DNA of 64,000 nucleotides. It comes from Lachnospiraceae bacterium (GTDB lineage: Bacteria; Bacillota; Clostridia; Lachnospirales; Lachnospiraceae). Shown here in pieces: positions 44,061-52,955 of the stretch. The position numbers and the translations under genes were made by a program. The stretch covers positions 62,001 through 126,000 of the forward strand of contig JAFTXG010000007.1 in assembly GCA_017461725.1 (NCBI GenBank). The letters run 5' to 3'. Every line of letters begins with the position of its first letter. Positions within the stretch are counted from its first letter, which is position 1. The notes under the pieces are model-generated. The model saw only the letters and a list, made by a program, of their open reading frames with translations, made no database searches and was not told the origin of the DNA.

Positions 44061-44912
44061 TCAATTCTCCGCGATCACCTTTCTCAGGTAATCTGCTGCC
44101 AGCTTAATATCTGCCACAGGATTGCCGCCGCACTCGCGCTCGATGGTCAGGAATCCCTTGTAGCCGATCTCTTCCAGCGCCTTCAAGTATCTGGGGAAGT
44201 CAACCGCGCCCTGTCCCAAGGGCAGCTCGCGGAACAGCTCTACGCTATCCCACTGATCGTGCTGCATCTCAGAGTATACAGCCTCAGGATCTGCGGGAAG
44301 CAGGTTGATGCCGTCCTTGGCGTGGGTGTGCACAATATACTTCTGCAGCGTGTAAACCGCCTGTACAGGATCATCCTTGGTCACCATCGCAAAGTTTGCG
44401 GGATCAAGGTTAACCGCAACACCGGTGGATCCCAGATCGTCCAAAAAGGACTTCAGGGTCACCGCCAGCTCGGGTCCGGTCTCAACCGCAAAGTGGGAAC
44501 CCATGCTGTCTGCATACTGAGCGAGCTCGTAGCAGGCATCCTGCATGATTTTATATCTGTCGCAGGTCTTGTCGGTAGGAACCACACCGATATGAGTGGT
44601 AACCACATCACTCTCCAGCTCCTTCGCCAGATCCATGATGCGCTTTGACTTCTCAACCAGTTCAATATTTCTGTCCGCATAGATAAACGCCTTGCCCAGA
44701 TCACCGCAGATCGCGGAGAACACCAGGCCCTGGTCCTTGACAAAGTTCAGCAGGTCTCTGCGCTTCTGTCCAACCAGATTCTCCGGAGAATTCTCTCCTG
44801 TAGTAGAATACATCTGAAGACCCTTCACGCCGATACTCGCCGCGGTCTTGATCGCCTCGCGGGTATCCTGTCTGAAGGAGTCTACCATAGCTCCGATGGG
44901 AAAATTATACAT
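44061..44912 (-). CDS. Sugar phosphate isomerase/epimerase (TIM barrel), paralogue of the 33946 gene
   Basis: A 283-aa AP_endonuc_2-type TIM barrel. It starts MYNFPIGAMVDSFRQDTREA and ends GFLTIERECGGNP plus ADYLRKVIAEN, matching the 33946-34761 product over the whole length. The expected metal-site motifs VTTHIGVVP, VETGPELAV, VNLDPANF and VHTHAKDG are all kept. A 12-residue insertion (AVYSEMQHDQWD) near residue 220 is unique to this copy. AGGAGAG precedes the ATG. It is the last gene of a four-gene operon with another isomerase and two dehydrogenases. Confidence 0.87.
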   Translation of the reverse strand: MYNFPIGAMVDSFRQDTREAIKTAASIGVKGLQMYSTTGENSPENLVGQKRRDLLNFVKDQGLVFSAICGDLGKAFIYADRNIELVEKSKRIMDLAKELESDVVTTHIGVVPTDKTCDRYKIMQDACYELAQYADSMGSHFAVETGPELAVTLKSFLDDLGSTGVAVNLDPANFAMVTKDDPVQAVYTLQKYIVHTHAKDGINLLPADPEAVYSEMQHDQWDSVELFRELPLGQGAVDFPRYLKALEEIGYKGFLTIERECGGNPVADIKLAADYLRKVIAEN

Positions 44913-44970
44913 AACAAATCTCTCCTGATATATTTTTTATTCGTCGTTCAGCCACAAGGTAATCGAAAAA

Positions 44971-45852
44971 TTACAGTTTACTGTTTTCGCCAGGTTCAGC
45001 TCGGAAAAACTCACGACAGAAGGCCAATCCCCTCTCCAGCTCGTCCACACAATCCTCCGGACCCTCGAACTCGATGTCCACATAGCCGTCATATCCGACC
45101 TCTTTCAGGATGCTTAAGCACTGTGCCGTCTTCGCCGCACCGTGGCCCACTGCAGTCCCCCGCAGCAGATTGCAGGCTCTGGTCTTAAAGCAATTCTCCG
45201 CAGACTCGCCACTGTAATAATCGAGGATATCAAAATCTTTCAAATGTACATGGCAGGCCAGATGCGCCAGTCTGGAAACGCACATCACATTGTCCTGGTC
45301 TGCACACAGGAAGTTTCCGATATCCAGAAGAAGTCCAAAATTCTCGTGGTTTACCGCGTGGTAAATCTTTTCCACGCGGTCGTAGTCCTGAAACGCATAG
45401 CCGTGGTTTTCAATCATGGTCATGATCCCGAGAGACTGACCGTAATCAGCGATCTGACGCATAGCCGGAACTACACCCTCCAGCACGGACTCAAAGCTTC
45501 TGCGCAGAGGAAGTCTCCTCACCACGTCGTACCGAAAAAGTTTTACCCCGAGAACCTTCGCGATGTCCAGCTCGCCCTTCAACCGCTCGATCTCCACCCG
45601 CTGTGCCTCGTCCGTCTCACAGAGAAGATTTCCTCCCACAACATATGCGGAAAGTTCGAGGCCGCAAATTGCGGCCTCAGCTTTGATCTGTTTTGCCAGA
45701 GCTATTCTGTTCTCAGGTTCATCTTTCGGTAAATCTGTGTATTCGATGGCCTCAAAGCCCATGTCTGCGGCTTTTCTGATCACAGAGATCAGGTCCAGCC
45801 TGCCGCTCTTTAAGTACTGGGAATATGAATAAGAACTAACTCCGATTTTCAT
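44971..45852 (-). CDS. Sugar phosphate isomerase/epimerase (TIM barrel), distinct subfamily
   Basis: A 293-aa xylose-isomerase-like TIM barrel, starting KIGVSSYSYSQYLKSGRLDL. Likely metal ligands are in MIENHGYAFQ, LLLDIGNFL, CHVHLKDFD and VDIEFEGPED. It belongs to a different subfamily from the MYNFP-type paralogues. AAGGAG precedes the ATG. Its place between a Gfo/Idh/MocA gene and another isomerase suggests it works on the product of the dehydrogenase. Confidence 0.85.
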   Translation of the reverse strand: MKIGVSSYSYSQYLKSGRLDLISVIRKAADMGFEAIEYTDLPKDEPENRIALAKQIKAEAAICGLELSAYVVGGNLLCETDEAQRVEIERLKGELDIAKVLGVKLFRYDVVRRLPLRRSFESVLEGVVPAMRQIADYGQSLGIMTMIENHGYAFQDYDRVEKIYHAVNHENFGLLLDIGNFLCADQDNVMCVSRLAHLACHVHLKDFDILDYYSGESAENCFKTRACNLLRGTAVGHGAAKTAQCLSILKEVGYDGYVDIEFEGPEDCVDELERGLAFCREFFRAEPGENSKL

Positions 45853-45886
45853 TATATTCTCCTTGCCTGCTAACGCAGGTTGCAGA

Positions 45887-46021
45887 GATGAAAGTCGATT
45901 GCTCCGCCGACATTCGTAATCCGGGCTGATCGCCCTACTTACTCATATCGTCTCATCCGTCCGATACACATACTTCGGTTCATGTAAACATGACCTCGTG
46001 TGCCGTCCGGGACTTTCATCG
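45887..46021. repeat. MITE-like intergenic element, copy C
   Basis: A 135-bp spacer bounded by a perfect 10-bp inverted repeat, GATGAAAGTC (45887-45896) and GACTTTCATC (46012-46021). Its first part (GAAAGTCGATTGCTCC, ATTCGTAATCCGGGCT) resembles the element at 33800. It fills the gap between isomerase and dehydrogenase genes, as copy A does. Confidence 0.6.
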
Positions 46022-46025
46022 CACT

Positions 46026-47105
46026 TTATTTGATGACTACCTCATGTCCGGTTCTTGCGGACTCATAAATTGCATCCAGGATCTTCATGATCTCCAGTCC
46101 GTCCTCTGCACTCGCGTTGCACTCGGTGCCGTTCAGACAGCAGTCTACGAAGTGAGCCATCTCAGCGGTGAACTGCTCCTTGCTGTCGATGTAGTTCTCG
46201 ATGTCGGGAGTGATGTCTGCCAGATAGTCGTTTACTACGGTGCTGATGGTCATCTCGGTGGGGGAGGTGTTGGTTCTCTGCCACAGCTTGATGCCGCCCT
46301 TGGTTCCAAACAGCTCCTTGTTTACTGCGCCCTGACCGTTCAGGCTGTAGCTGGTCTCAAGCAGAGTGGTCTTATTGCCCTCGTACTTGATCAGTGCAAC
46401 AGCGAAGTCCTCTACATCGTATACATCATCCTTGGATGCATCGTCGGGCTTCCAGGCCACATCGGTCTTCAGGTAAGGACGATTCTTCAGCAGGTCAGAG
46501 GTGGATGCATATACAGACAGAGCCTTAGGCTTGCCCATCATGTAACGGGTGATATCGATAACGTGAACGCCAAGGTCGATAACAGGGCCACCTGCGGAGC
46601 GCTTGCTGTCGCAGAACCAGCCGCCGGGTGCGCCGTGACGTCTCAGATAGGTAGCCTTGGAGTAGTAGATGTCTCCCAGATAACCATTGTTGATGAAGTC
46701 CATGGTGATTCTGGACTCGTCGCAGAAACGTACTACGAAGCCGATCATCAGCAGACGATTATTTTTCTTCGCTGCCTCGATCATCTGCTCAGCCTCTGCA
46801 GCGCTGGTAGCCATGGGCTTCTCGCAGAGTACGTGCAGACCTGCATTCAGCGCCTCGATGGAGCAAACCGCATGGTTTACATTCCATACGCAAACGTCAG
46901 CTGCATCCAGCTGCTCGTTAGCCAGCATCTCGGTCTCGCTTGCGTAAACCTTCTCAATACCAAACTTTGCCGCGGTAGCCTTAGCCTTCTCAACGTTTGT
47001 ATCACAAATCGCTACGATCTCTGCCTCAGGAACATCCTGGTAAGCAGTCAGATGGGTCTTTGCAATGTTTCCGGCACCCACCATACCGATTCTCAGCTTC
47101 TTCAT
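46026..47105 (-). CDS. Gfo/Idh/MocA-family oxidoreductase
   Basis: A 359-aa NAD(P)-dependent oxidoreductase: Rossmann start RIGMVGAGNIAKTHLTAY, AADVCVWNVNHAV, HVLCEKPMATSAAEAEQM (catalytic Lys) and C-terminal AGGPVIDLGVHVIDITRYMMG with the His-x3-Asp motif. The open frame runs 13 codons further upstream; the ATG at 47105 fits the family start and has an AGG-rich site. It is one of two such genes in this operon; their sequences differ enough to suggest different substrates or successive steps. Confidence 0.87.
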   Translation of the reverse strand: MKKLRIGMVGAGNIAKTHLTAYQDVPEAEIVAICDTNVEKAKATAAKFGIEKVYASETEMLANEQLDAADVCVWNVNHAVCSIEALNAGLHVLCEKPMATSAAEAEQMIEAAKKNNRLLMIGFVVRFCDESRITMDFINNGYLGDIYYSKATYLRRHGAPGGWFCDSKRSAGGPVIDLGVHVIDITRYMMGKPKALSVYASTSDLLKNRPYLKTDVAWKPDDASKDDVYDVEDFAVALIKYEGNKTTLLETSYSLNGQGAVNKELFGTKGGIKLWQRTNTSPTEMTISTVVNDYLADITPDIENYIDSKEQFTAEMAHFVDCCLNGTECNASAEDGLEIMKILDAIYESARTGHEVVIK

Positions 47106-47145
47106 ATACCTGTACCTCGTCTTTATTTTTATAGTCACCCTCAAC

Positions 47146-47170
47146 CCGCAAAGGCAGTCTGCCTTTGCGG
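47146..47170. promoter_or_regulatory. Perfect intercistronic hairpin
   Basis: CCGCAAAGGCA / TGCCTTTGCGG, an 11-bp perfect stem with a 3-nt loop, lies between the two dehydrogenase genes. No U-tract follows on the minus strand, so it is more likely an mRNA-stabilising or processing element than a terminator. Confidence 0.65.
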
Positions 47171-47276
47171 CTGTGGGTAAATTTCTTATTTTTTCCGATC
47201 ACATCTCTTCCGTGTTTTCCACCCCGAAGACGATTATTTCTTCTTATCGCTTTCGCAACTCCACACATCAAGCAGA

Positions 47277-48287
47277 TCACTTCTTCTTAAACGCGCTGCC
47301 GTCCTCGACCGCGTCCATGGCTGCCATGAAGGCCTCCTTCGCATCCTCAAGGGTGAATCCGTTGCTCGGTCGGCCCTCAATGCGGGCCACCAGCTCCTGG
47401 AACTGGCCGTTCATGTCCTTATACTTTGCAATCTGGCTGATGGTCTCATGCTCACCTGTATCGCTGTGGTAAACCTCGATCAGGTCGCCCTCCTCCTTGT
47501 CCGCAAAACGGTCTGCCTGAAGGGTGAGCTTGATGTAGCCTTTATCGCCCATGAACTCTTTACAGTTATAATAATGAAGATTTCGGCTCCATCCCGACTC
47601 ATAACAGCCGCAGCACTCGCCGGAGAGCTGGACGTTTACAATACTGTAATTGTCCCGGGGGGCATCGCTGTCAATCAGGAAGCTGCCGCCCTTCACCTGC
47701 ACGATCTTCTGTCCGGAGATCCACTGCATCGCGTCCAGATAGTGCACGCCGCAGTCCAGAACGGGGGGACAATCCTCCAGAAGCCGTCTGTATCTGGGCC
47801 AGTTGATCGCGTGATGATTCTGCACAAAGTGAATAAATCGCAGAGTGCCGATCACACCGCTCTGGATCATCTGCCTGATCCGCTGATAGGAACCGTTATA
47901 TCTCAGAATGTGGCCAACCAACACATGAACCTGGGGCTCTGCTGCCTGTGCCACCCGGAAAAACTCCTCGCCGTCCTCACGGCTCACCGCCACCGGCTTC
48001 TCGCACAGCACATGCTTGCCCGCCGCCACACAGTCCTTCATGATCGAAACATGTGTATCCACATAGGTGGCAATGATTACAATATCTACATCATCCCTCT
48101 GCAGATAGACCTTATAATCTGTACCATACTCCTGCGCACCGTACTTTCTGGCCATCAGCTTAGCCCGGTTTACATCCAGATCCACCACAGCCACTACGCG
48201 CACATTATCCTGATAATAAATATCTGACAGATGCTCCTCACCGATATATCCGCATCCGATCAGAACCACACCGTATACCTTCTCCAT
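47277..48287 (-). CDS. Gfo/Idh/MocA-family oxidoreductase
   Basis: A 336-aa oxidoreductase with GVVLIGCGYIGEEHLSDI, DIVIIATYVDTHVSI, HVLCEKPVAVSREDGEEF (catalytic Lys) and C-terminal CPPVLDCGVHYLDAMQWISG. GGAGG lies 9 nt before the ATG. It is the first gene of the operon after the promoter at 48371-48399 and is divergent from an AraC regulator gene, which probably controls it. Confidence 0.87.
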   Translation of the reverse strand: MEKVYGVVLIGCGYIGEEHLSDIYYQDNVRVVAVVDLDVNRAKLMARKYGAQEYGTDYKVYLQRDDVDIVIIATYVDTHVSIMKDCVAAGKHVLCEKPVAVSREDGEEFFRVAQAAEPQVHVLVGHILRYNGSYQRIRQMIQSGVIGTLRFIHFVQNHHAINWPRYRRLLEDCPPVLDCGVHYLDAMQWISGQKIVQVKGGSFLIDSDAPRDNYSIVNVQLSGECCGCYESGWSRNLHYYNCKEFMGDKGYIKLTLQADRFADKEEGDLIEVYHSDTGEHETISQIAKYKDMNGQFQELVARIEGRPSNGFTLEDAKEAFMAAMDAVEDGSAFKKK

Positions 48288-48370
48288 CCGAGTTTCCTCC
48301 GCTTGGTCCGCTGATATACAGACTTCTCCGTATTTTTCGCTCTCGAAATCCTAAATCTTTCTTGTATATC

Positions 48371-48399
48371 ATTATAGAATTATCCTGCGCAAAAAGCAA
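48371..48399 (-). promoter_or_regulatory. Promoter of the dehydrogenase/isomerase operon
   Basis: On the minus strand, TTGCTT (48394-48399), 17 bp and a perfect TATAAT (48371-48376) lie 84 bp before the first dehydrogenase gene. Confidence 0.75.
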
Positions 48400-48464
48400 G
48401 AAAGGATGTTGTTTGGAAATAACACAATCTTGCTGTCAAAGTCACTTTTTTTATCCCCCCGGGG

Positions 48465-48493
48465 TTGACTTTATTTCCCACTTTTTATATAAT
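48465..48493 (+). promoter_or_regulatory. Promoter of the second AraC-family gene
   Basis: TTGACT (48465-48470), 17 bp and TATAAT (48488-48493) lie about 55 bp before the regulator start. It is back to back with the minus-strand promoter, about 65 bp apart, so one bound regulator could affect both. Confidence 0.82.
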
Positions 48494-48548
48494 GAAAGCA
48501 TTGACAATACGCGAGTAAAAAATTGACAACTTTGAAGGGATGCCGTCA

Positions 48549-49361
48549 ATGGATATCAGAACATACGAATTTCACAATCTGGAAGGTCAGAAATTGCCCA
48601 TTATTTTCCACTATAATGTGATCAGAAAAGGCGAGCCGGAGATTGCCAACTGGCACGAAAATGTGGAAATTTTGTATTTTACCAAGGGTTTTGGGCAGGT
48701 TATCTGCAATTCTGTGGTATATGACGTGGAGGCTGGTGACATGATCATTGTCAACTCTGATCTGCTGCACGGTGTCAAAAAGACAAAGCAGGGGGAATAT
48801 TACTGCCTCATTGTGGACTCCGCTTTTCTTGCGGAAAATGACATCCCGGTCAAGGAGATCGCATTTGAAAGTTTTGTGCGGTCAGACACCGCCGCGGCGC
48901 TCTTTGAGTCCACTGCAAGGGAGATCCAGTCGCAGGAGGACTACCATGTGGCCGGTGTCCGCGCAAACCTTCTTAACCTGATGGTCTATCTGGCGCGACA
49001 CCATTCCACCGGAACAATCGCAAAAGAAAAGACCAGAGGCTCTATCGATGAAAATATCAAGCAGGCTATCGCCTATATCAACGCCAACTTCTCCGGAAAG
49101 CTGTCGCTGGAGATGCTTGCCGATGAAGTAAGCCTGAGCAAATTCTACTTTGCCCGCGAATTCAAAAAAGCCACCGGCATGACTGTCGTGGCCTATATCA
49201 ATGCAACCCGCTGCCGCAATGCCAGAAATCTTCTGCTTGGACAAAAGCATTCCATCAGTGAAATCGCGGCCATGTGCGGCTTTGAAAACAACTCCTATTT
49301 TTCAAAGACCTTCAAAAATATAATGGGATGTTTGCCATCCGAGCTGGTCAGGATGTCGTGA
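48549..49361 (+). CDS. AraC-family transcriptional regulator of the dehydrogenase/isomerase operon
   Basis: A 270-aa regulator with a cupin-like sensor (ANWHENVEILYFTKGFGQVI, VEAGDMIIVNSDLLHGV) and a C-terminal AraC domain (NFSGKLSLEMLADEVSLSKFYFAREFKKATG, then IAAMCGFENNSYFSKTFKNIMG). The ATG at 48549 is 9 nt after AAGGG; the ATG at 48540 is too close to it. Divergent placement points to control of the adjacent operon; the inducer is unknown. Confidence 0.88.
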   Translation: MDIRTYEFHNLEGQKLPIIFHYNVIRKGEPEIANWHENVEILYFTKGFGQVICNSVVYDVEAGDMIIVNSDLLHGVKKTKQGEYYCLIVDSAFLAENDIPVKEIAFESFVRSDTAAALFESTAREIQSQEDYHVAGVRANLLNLMVYLARHHSTGTIAKEKTRGSIDENIKQAIAYINANFSGKLSLEMLADEVSLSKFYFAREFKKATGMTVVAYINATRCRNARNLLLGQKHSISEIAAMCGFENNSYFSKTFKNIMGCLPSELVRMS

Positions 49362-49450
49362 GTTTTGGGGCTCAGACGTCGCTGTTTTCAATGCGATTGC
49401 GCCTGTCCGCCCCTGACCTGAGCCGGCATATCGTGATCGACATAGCAAAA

Positions 49451-49503
49451 GGGTCTGTCACAAAACAGCGCAATCAACTTTGCTGCTATTTTGCGACAGA
49501 CCC
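49451..49503. terminator. Bidirectional terminator between the AraC gene and nagB
   Basis: A 53-bp imperfect palindrome begins GGGTCTGTCACAAAA and ends TTTTGCGACAGACCC, with about 3 mismatches in a 19-bp stem. T-runs follow on both sides. It lies between the converging regulator and nagB genes. Confidence 0.72.
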
Positions 49504-49574
49504 ATGACTTTTTCTATAAACAGCCAGCTGCCGTTTTCATTATCACATCGCTCGAAATTATCCGGCCTCGAAGC

Positions 49575-50303
49575 TTAAGCCAGCTTTGCGCCTGCCTCTG
49601 CGTCCACGATAACGGTTACATCGGGATGATTGCGCAGGATGGTTGCAGGGCAATCTACGCTGATGGGATCGTTTACCATGCGGTAAACTGCGTCAGCCTT
49701 GTTTGCGCCGGAAGCGATCAGCAGGATCTTCTTGGAGCGCATGATGCTTGCAAGACCCATGGACACTGCCTGAGTGGGGGTCTCCTCGCCCAGAGGAATG
49801 AAGAAACGGGAGTTGTCAGCGATGGTCTTCTCGGTCAGGTCAACCACGTGAGTCTCAGAGTCAACGGGGGTTCCGGGCTCATTAAAACCGATGTGGCCGT
49901 TTCCGCCGATACCCAGAAGCTGAAGGTCGATAGTAACCTTCTTCAGCATGTCCTCGTACTCCTTGCAGCCCTGATCCAGATCCTCTGCAAGACCGTTGGG
50001 TACATGAACATTTTCTTCTTTAATATTCACATGGTTAAACAAATGCTGGTGCATGAATGCGTAGTAGCTCTCCTTGTGGCTGATGGGAAGACCTACATAC
50101 TCGTCAAGGTTGTAGGAAACTACCTTGCTGTAGTCAGTGCCGTTCTCCTGATGATCCTTAACCATCTCCTGGTAAGCACCGATGGGGCTGCTGCCGGTAG
50201 CCAGACCGAGTACAGGGGTCTCGTTGTTCTTCACCACGTCAAGCAGGACCTCAGCTGCCTTCTTACTCATCTCATCATAATCTTTGGTTATAATAACGTT
50301 CAT
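49575..50303 (-). CDS. nagB: Glucosamine-6-phosphate deaminase
   Basis: A 242-aa enzyme that turns glucosamine-6-P into fructose-6-P and ammonia. Motifs: LGLATGSSPIGAYQEM, VVSYNLDEYVGL (with the Asp-Glu pair), LGIGGNGHIGFNEPGTP (catalytic His) and NHPDVTVIVD. The start MNVIITKDYDEMS is preceded by AAAGGAG. It completes the NagA pathway. No GlcNAc kinase or PTS gene was found, so the sugar must be phosphorylated by a product encoded elsewhere. Confidence 0.95.
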   Translation of the reverse strand: MNVIITKDYDEMSKKAAEVLLDVVKNNETPVLGLATGSSPIGAYQEMVKDHQENGTDYSKVVSYNLDEYVGLPISHKESYYAFMHQHLFNHVNIKEENVHVPNGLAEDLDQGCKEYEDMLKKVTIDLQLLGIGGNGHIGFNEPGTPVDSETHVVDLTEKTIADNSRFFIPLGEETPTQAVSMGLASIMRSKKILLIASGANKADAVYRMVNDPISVDCPATILRNHPDVTVIVDAEAGAKLA

Positions 50304-50421
50304 ATGTATCTCCTTTCGTCTCTCCATCGAGATTATAAACTAACTCCATTATCTACCATTTTCTTCGTTATGTCAAGAAACAACCCATTAATCTTAAGGA
50401 AAGACAATCAATTGTGCAAAA

Positions 50422-51513
50422 TTAACCCAGCATCTCTTTGATCGCCTCTCCGAACACCTTGGCCATGCAGGCAAATCCCAGATCATTTGGATGCACACCG
50501 TCAACCGTGCAGCTGTCTGCGGGAACGCCCAGCTTCAGCGCCTCCTTAAACACCTGCATGCCGTCCACGAACAGGACCTTCTCATCGCCGCGCTTGATGG
50601 CGTTCACATAAGTTCTCAGAATCACATCCCGGCGGCGCAGTGTATCCTCCGCAATCTCCGGGGTCTTGGGCGTATCCGTCCGACTGGCCATGATGATCGG
50701 CAAATCCGGATGTTTCTCACGGATAGTCAGGAAAAATGCCTCGTGGGTCTTCGCCAGATGTTCCGCGTTGGGTGCGTTGTGGTCATAATCGTAGAAAAAC
50801 AGGCTCATGGGCTGAGCGGCAATGTACTCAGCCATCACCTGCTCGCCTTTTCCGTTTCCGGAAAATCCCAGGTTCACATGGTCAATATTTAAATTGCGGG
50901 TGATGATATTGCTGTAGCAGTTGCCCGGTCTGGACGCACATCCGCCCTGAGTGATGGACGAACCGTAGTAAATCACCGGCTGCTCCAGGCGGTAAGCGTC
51001 TCCCTTTTCCAGCGCCGCACCCGGCTCAATCCCCACGAACAGGTCATTCACTCCATCATAGAGAGGGAAATTGATGGTGATATCCCTCATCCCCCGGCTG
51101 CCGAACTTGATGATGGACTCATAGCGATCCGTCCGGTTCACCGGCGGCACAAAGGACCCTTTATATATGTACTTTCCGTTTACCGTCTCATAGAGGTCGA
51201 AGCCCGAACTGCCCAAAAAAGGCATGTGGGGCATCAGGTTTTTGTTTGGCTGGATCGCCCGGATCGCCACGCAGGACGAATCGGTCTTAAAGCGGACTCG
51301 CCCGCCTGCCGTCCGAATATGCAGCCTCAGCACACCATCGCTTGTCTGCTCCGCCACCTTAAGCGGCAATCGGCGGAAGGGCTCCCCCTCACTGCCGGGA
51401 ATCAGCCCATAAATCGTGAAGGGCTCACGGCGCACATTGTAAAAGCTCACATCCTCACCCTGTATGGTGCCGGACACCGCCAGATTTTTATCGATCTCAC
51501 CGATGTTGCTCAT
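50422..51513 (-). CDS. SGNH/GDSL hydrolase with N-terminal GxDLY domain
   Basis: A 363-aa esterase-like protein. The N-terminal beta-domain (about residues 10-165) contains LGSSGFDLYE, the GxDLY motif. The SGNH domain has the nucleophile block IYYGSSITQGGCASRPG (about 178-195), LGFSGNGKGEQVM and the His block DGVHPNDLGFACMA. Such proteins remove acetyl groups from sugars. No signal peptide is seen, so it probably deacetylates imported sugars. Confidence 0.85.
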   Translation of the reverse strand: MSNIGEIDKNLAVSGTIQGEDVSFYNVRREPFTIYGLIPGSEGEPFRRLPLKVAEQTSDGVLRLHIRTAGGRVRFKTDSSCVAIRAIQPNKNLMPHMPFLGSSGFDLYETVNGKYIYKGSFVPPVNRTDRYESIIKFGSRGMRDITINFPLYDGVNDLFVGIEPGAALEKGDAYRLEQPVIYYGSSITQGGCASRPGNCYSNIITRNLNIDHVNLGFSGNGKGEQVMAEYIAAQPMSLFFYDYDHNAPNAEHLAKTHEAFFLTIREKHPDLPIIMASRTDTPKTPEIAEDTLRRRDVILRTYVNAIKRGDEKVLFVDGMQVFKEALKLGVPADSCTVDGVHPNDLGFACMAKVFGEAIKEMLG

Positions 51514-51665
51514 CTCTTTTTCTCCCTGCCTTTTATCATTTCACTGCCGCACATTTCCGGTCGACACTCCGCACATATTGTGTTTCGACCTGTTTTTCAT
51601 CGACATTTTGGGACACTTGCCACCCGAAAGGTCCGCATCACCAACAGTGTCCATCCGCCAGCAAA

Positions 51666-52730
51666 CTAATCCGCCAGCACAAAGGCTTCCTTGTCATCCC
51701 ACACATACTGATAGATAATTCCGCACTGTCCGGATCTGGTCATATGATTCTCCGAAATATAATATCGGCCATCCCCGCATGCCGCCAGTCCGGTGGCTCC
51801 GTGAGGGAAACGCCAGCCACAGATACCAGTCTTCGGATCCCGGCTGCCCGCCTGAAGGAGCTGCACGACCTTCCCCTCCTCATTCAATCCCTGCAGCTTC
51901 TGCACGACAGGTGCCACCTGAGCATCCGCCGCATACAGATGATAATTCGGATACTTCTCTTTTTTACCATAATAGACCGCCATCAAATATGCCCGCTGAT
52001 AGGGATCATATTCCAGATTCTGCACACCCCAGTTGGTGTTTCCGGTGAACACGAACAACTTCTCCGTGGGCTTTTCCGGACCGTTTTTATGCATCGCTTC
52101 CTGGCTTAAGGGGCTCTCATACTTCGCCCAGTCCTCCGTATCGTAGCAGAGGATCACCTGATGGTCATTGTCATCGCGATTTATGTCACTGTAGACACCG
52201 TAGCATACAAACAGATACTGCTTCGAGTCAGCCGGCGCACCGAACATGGGACCAAACGTGGTTCCGTCGATACCGCTGCAGCCGTAACGGTGAGGCACCA
52301 CATTCCCTTGACGATCCAAACCGGTGCCGTTATAATCCTCGACCACCTCTCTCAGATACACGCTGGTCATGATGCCGTCCTTCTCTGCATCCATGTCCAT
52401 CCGATCGATCTTGTCCACATCGAACATAACAATATAGAACGCATCCTCCAGCTGTGATGAGCTTCCCAGACTGCTCAGAATGTTTTTTCCGATCACATCA
52501 TTCTTATACTCCAGCGAGCCGTAAACGCGGCCGTCCTGTCGGTTATAGGCAATACACCCAAGATGTCCCATCAGACCGTCCACGCTGCCGACGATCTCTC
52601 CATCCAGCGTACTCTTTATCAGCTTCGTGGTAAACGAATAATAAATGTAGCCCTTCTCTTCATCAACGGCAATTCCCTGGATATGACAGGTTCCCCGGCC
52701 CCAGGTGCCGGTAAAAATCGGTTGTTTCAT
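51666..52730 (-). CDS. Uncharacterised protein, probably beta-propeller fold
   Basis: A 354-aa cytoplasmic protein; I do not recognise the family. Repeated blade-like stretches are visible: CHIQGIAVDEEKGYIYYSF, GHLGCIAYNRQDGRVYGSL, NLEYDPYQRAYLMAVYYG and ATGLAACGDGRYYISEN, a pattern of five to seven beta-propeller blades. YGCSGIDGTTFGP and GWRFPHGATGL are likely functional loops. It lies in a run of glycan-processing genes, so a lyase or sugar-binding role is possible but unproven. Confidence 0.6.
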   Translation of the reverse strand: MKQPIFTGTWGRGTCHIQGIAVDEEKGYIYYSFTTKLIKSTLDGEIVGSVDGLMGHLGCIAYNRQDGRVYGSLEYKNDVIGKNILSSLGSSSQLEDAFYIVMFDVDKIDRMDMDAEKDGIMTSVYLREVVEDYNGTGLDRQGNVVPHRYGCSGIDGTTFGPMFGAPADSKQYLFVCYGVYSDINRDDNDHQVILCYDTEDWAKYESPLSQEAMHKNGPEKPTEKLFVFTGNTNWGVQNLEYDPYQRAYLMAVYYGKKEKYPNYHLYAADAQVAPVVQKLQGLNEEGKVVQLLQAGSRDPKTGICGWRFPHGATGLAACGDGRYYISENHMTRSGQCGIIYQYVWDDKEAFVLAD

Positions 52731-52787
52731 ACAAACGGTCCCCCTTGTTTTCTTTGTGGAAAATTATACCACACCCACACATTCTGT

Positions 52788-52952
52788 TCAATACATTCTT
52801 TTTTCCAGCTTCCGCTTACAATAGAAGAACGCAGGAAACAAAAACAGATCCGCTGCCACCCACGCCGCAGGGTGGGCAAAGCAGGCCGCCGTGAATCCAA
52901 ACATAGGGATCAGCGCAAAGCCCACCAGTGCTATAATATATTTTATAAAATT
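52788..52952 (-). pseudogene. C-terminal remnant of a MATE-family efflux transporter gene
   Basis: A frame of about 53 codons without a start encodes KYIIALVGFALIPMF, GFTAACFAHPAAWVAADL and FYCKRKLEKRMY, then a stop. The H-P-A-A-W-x-A-A-D-L motif and final helix are the tail of MATE transporters. It begins directly after the alpha/beta hydrolase stop, so the first 400 or so codons have been lost. Confidence 0.75.
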
Positions 52953-52955
52953 TTA

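Noticed and set aside
49451-49503. End of an insertion sequence
   Set aside because: The palindrome resembles a transposon end, but there is no transposase or second end nearby and its place between converging genes fits a terminator.
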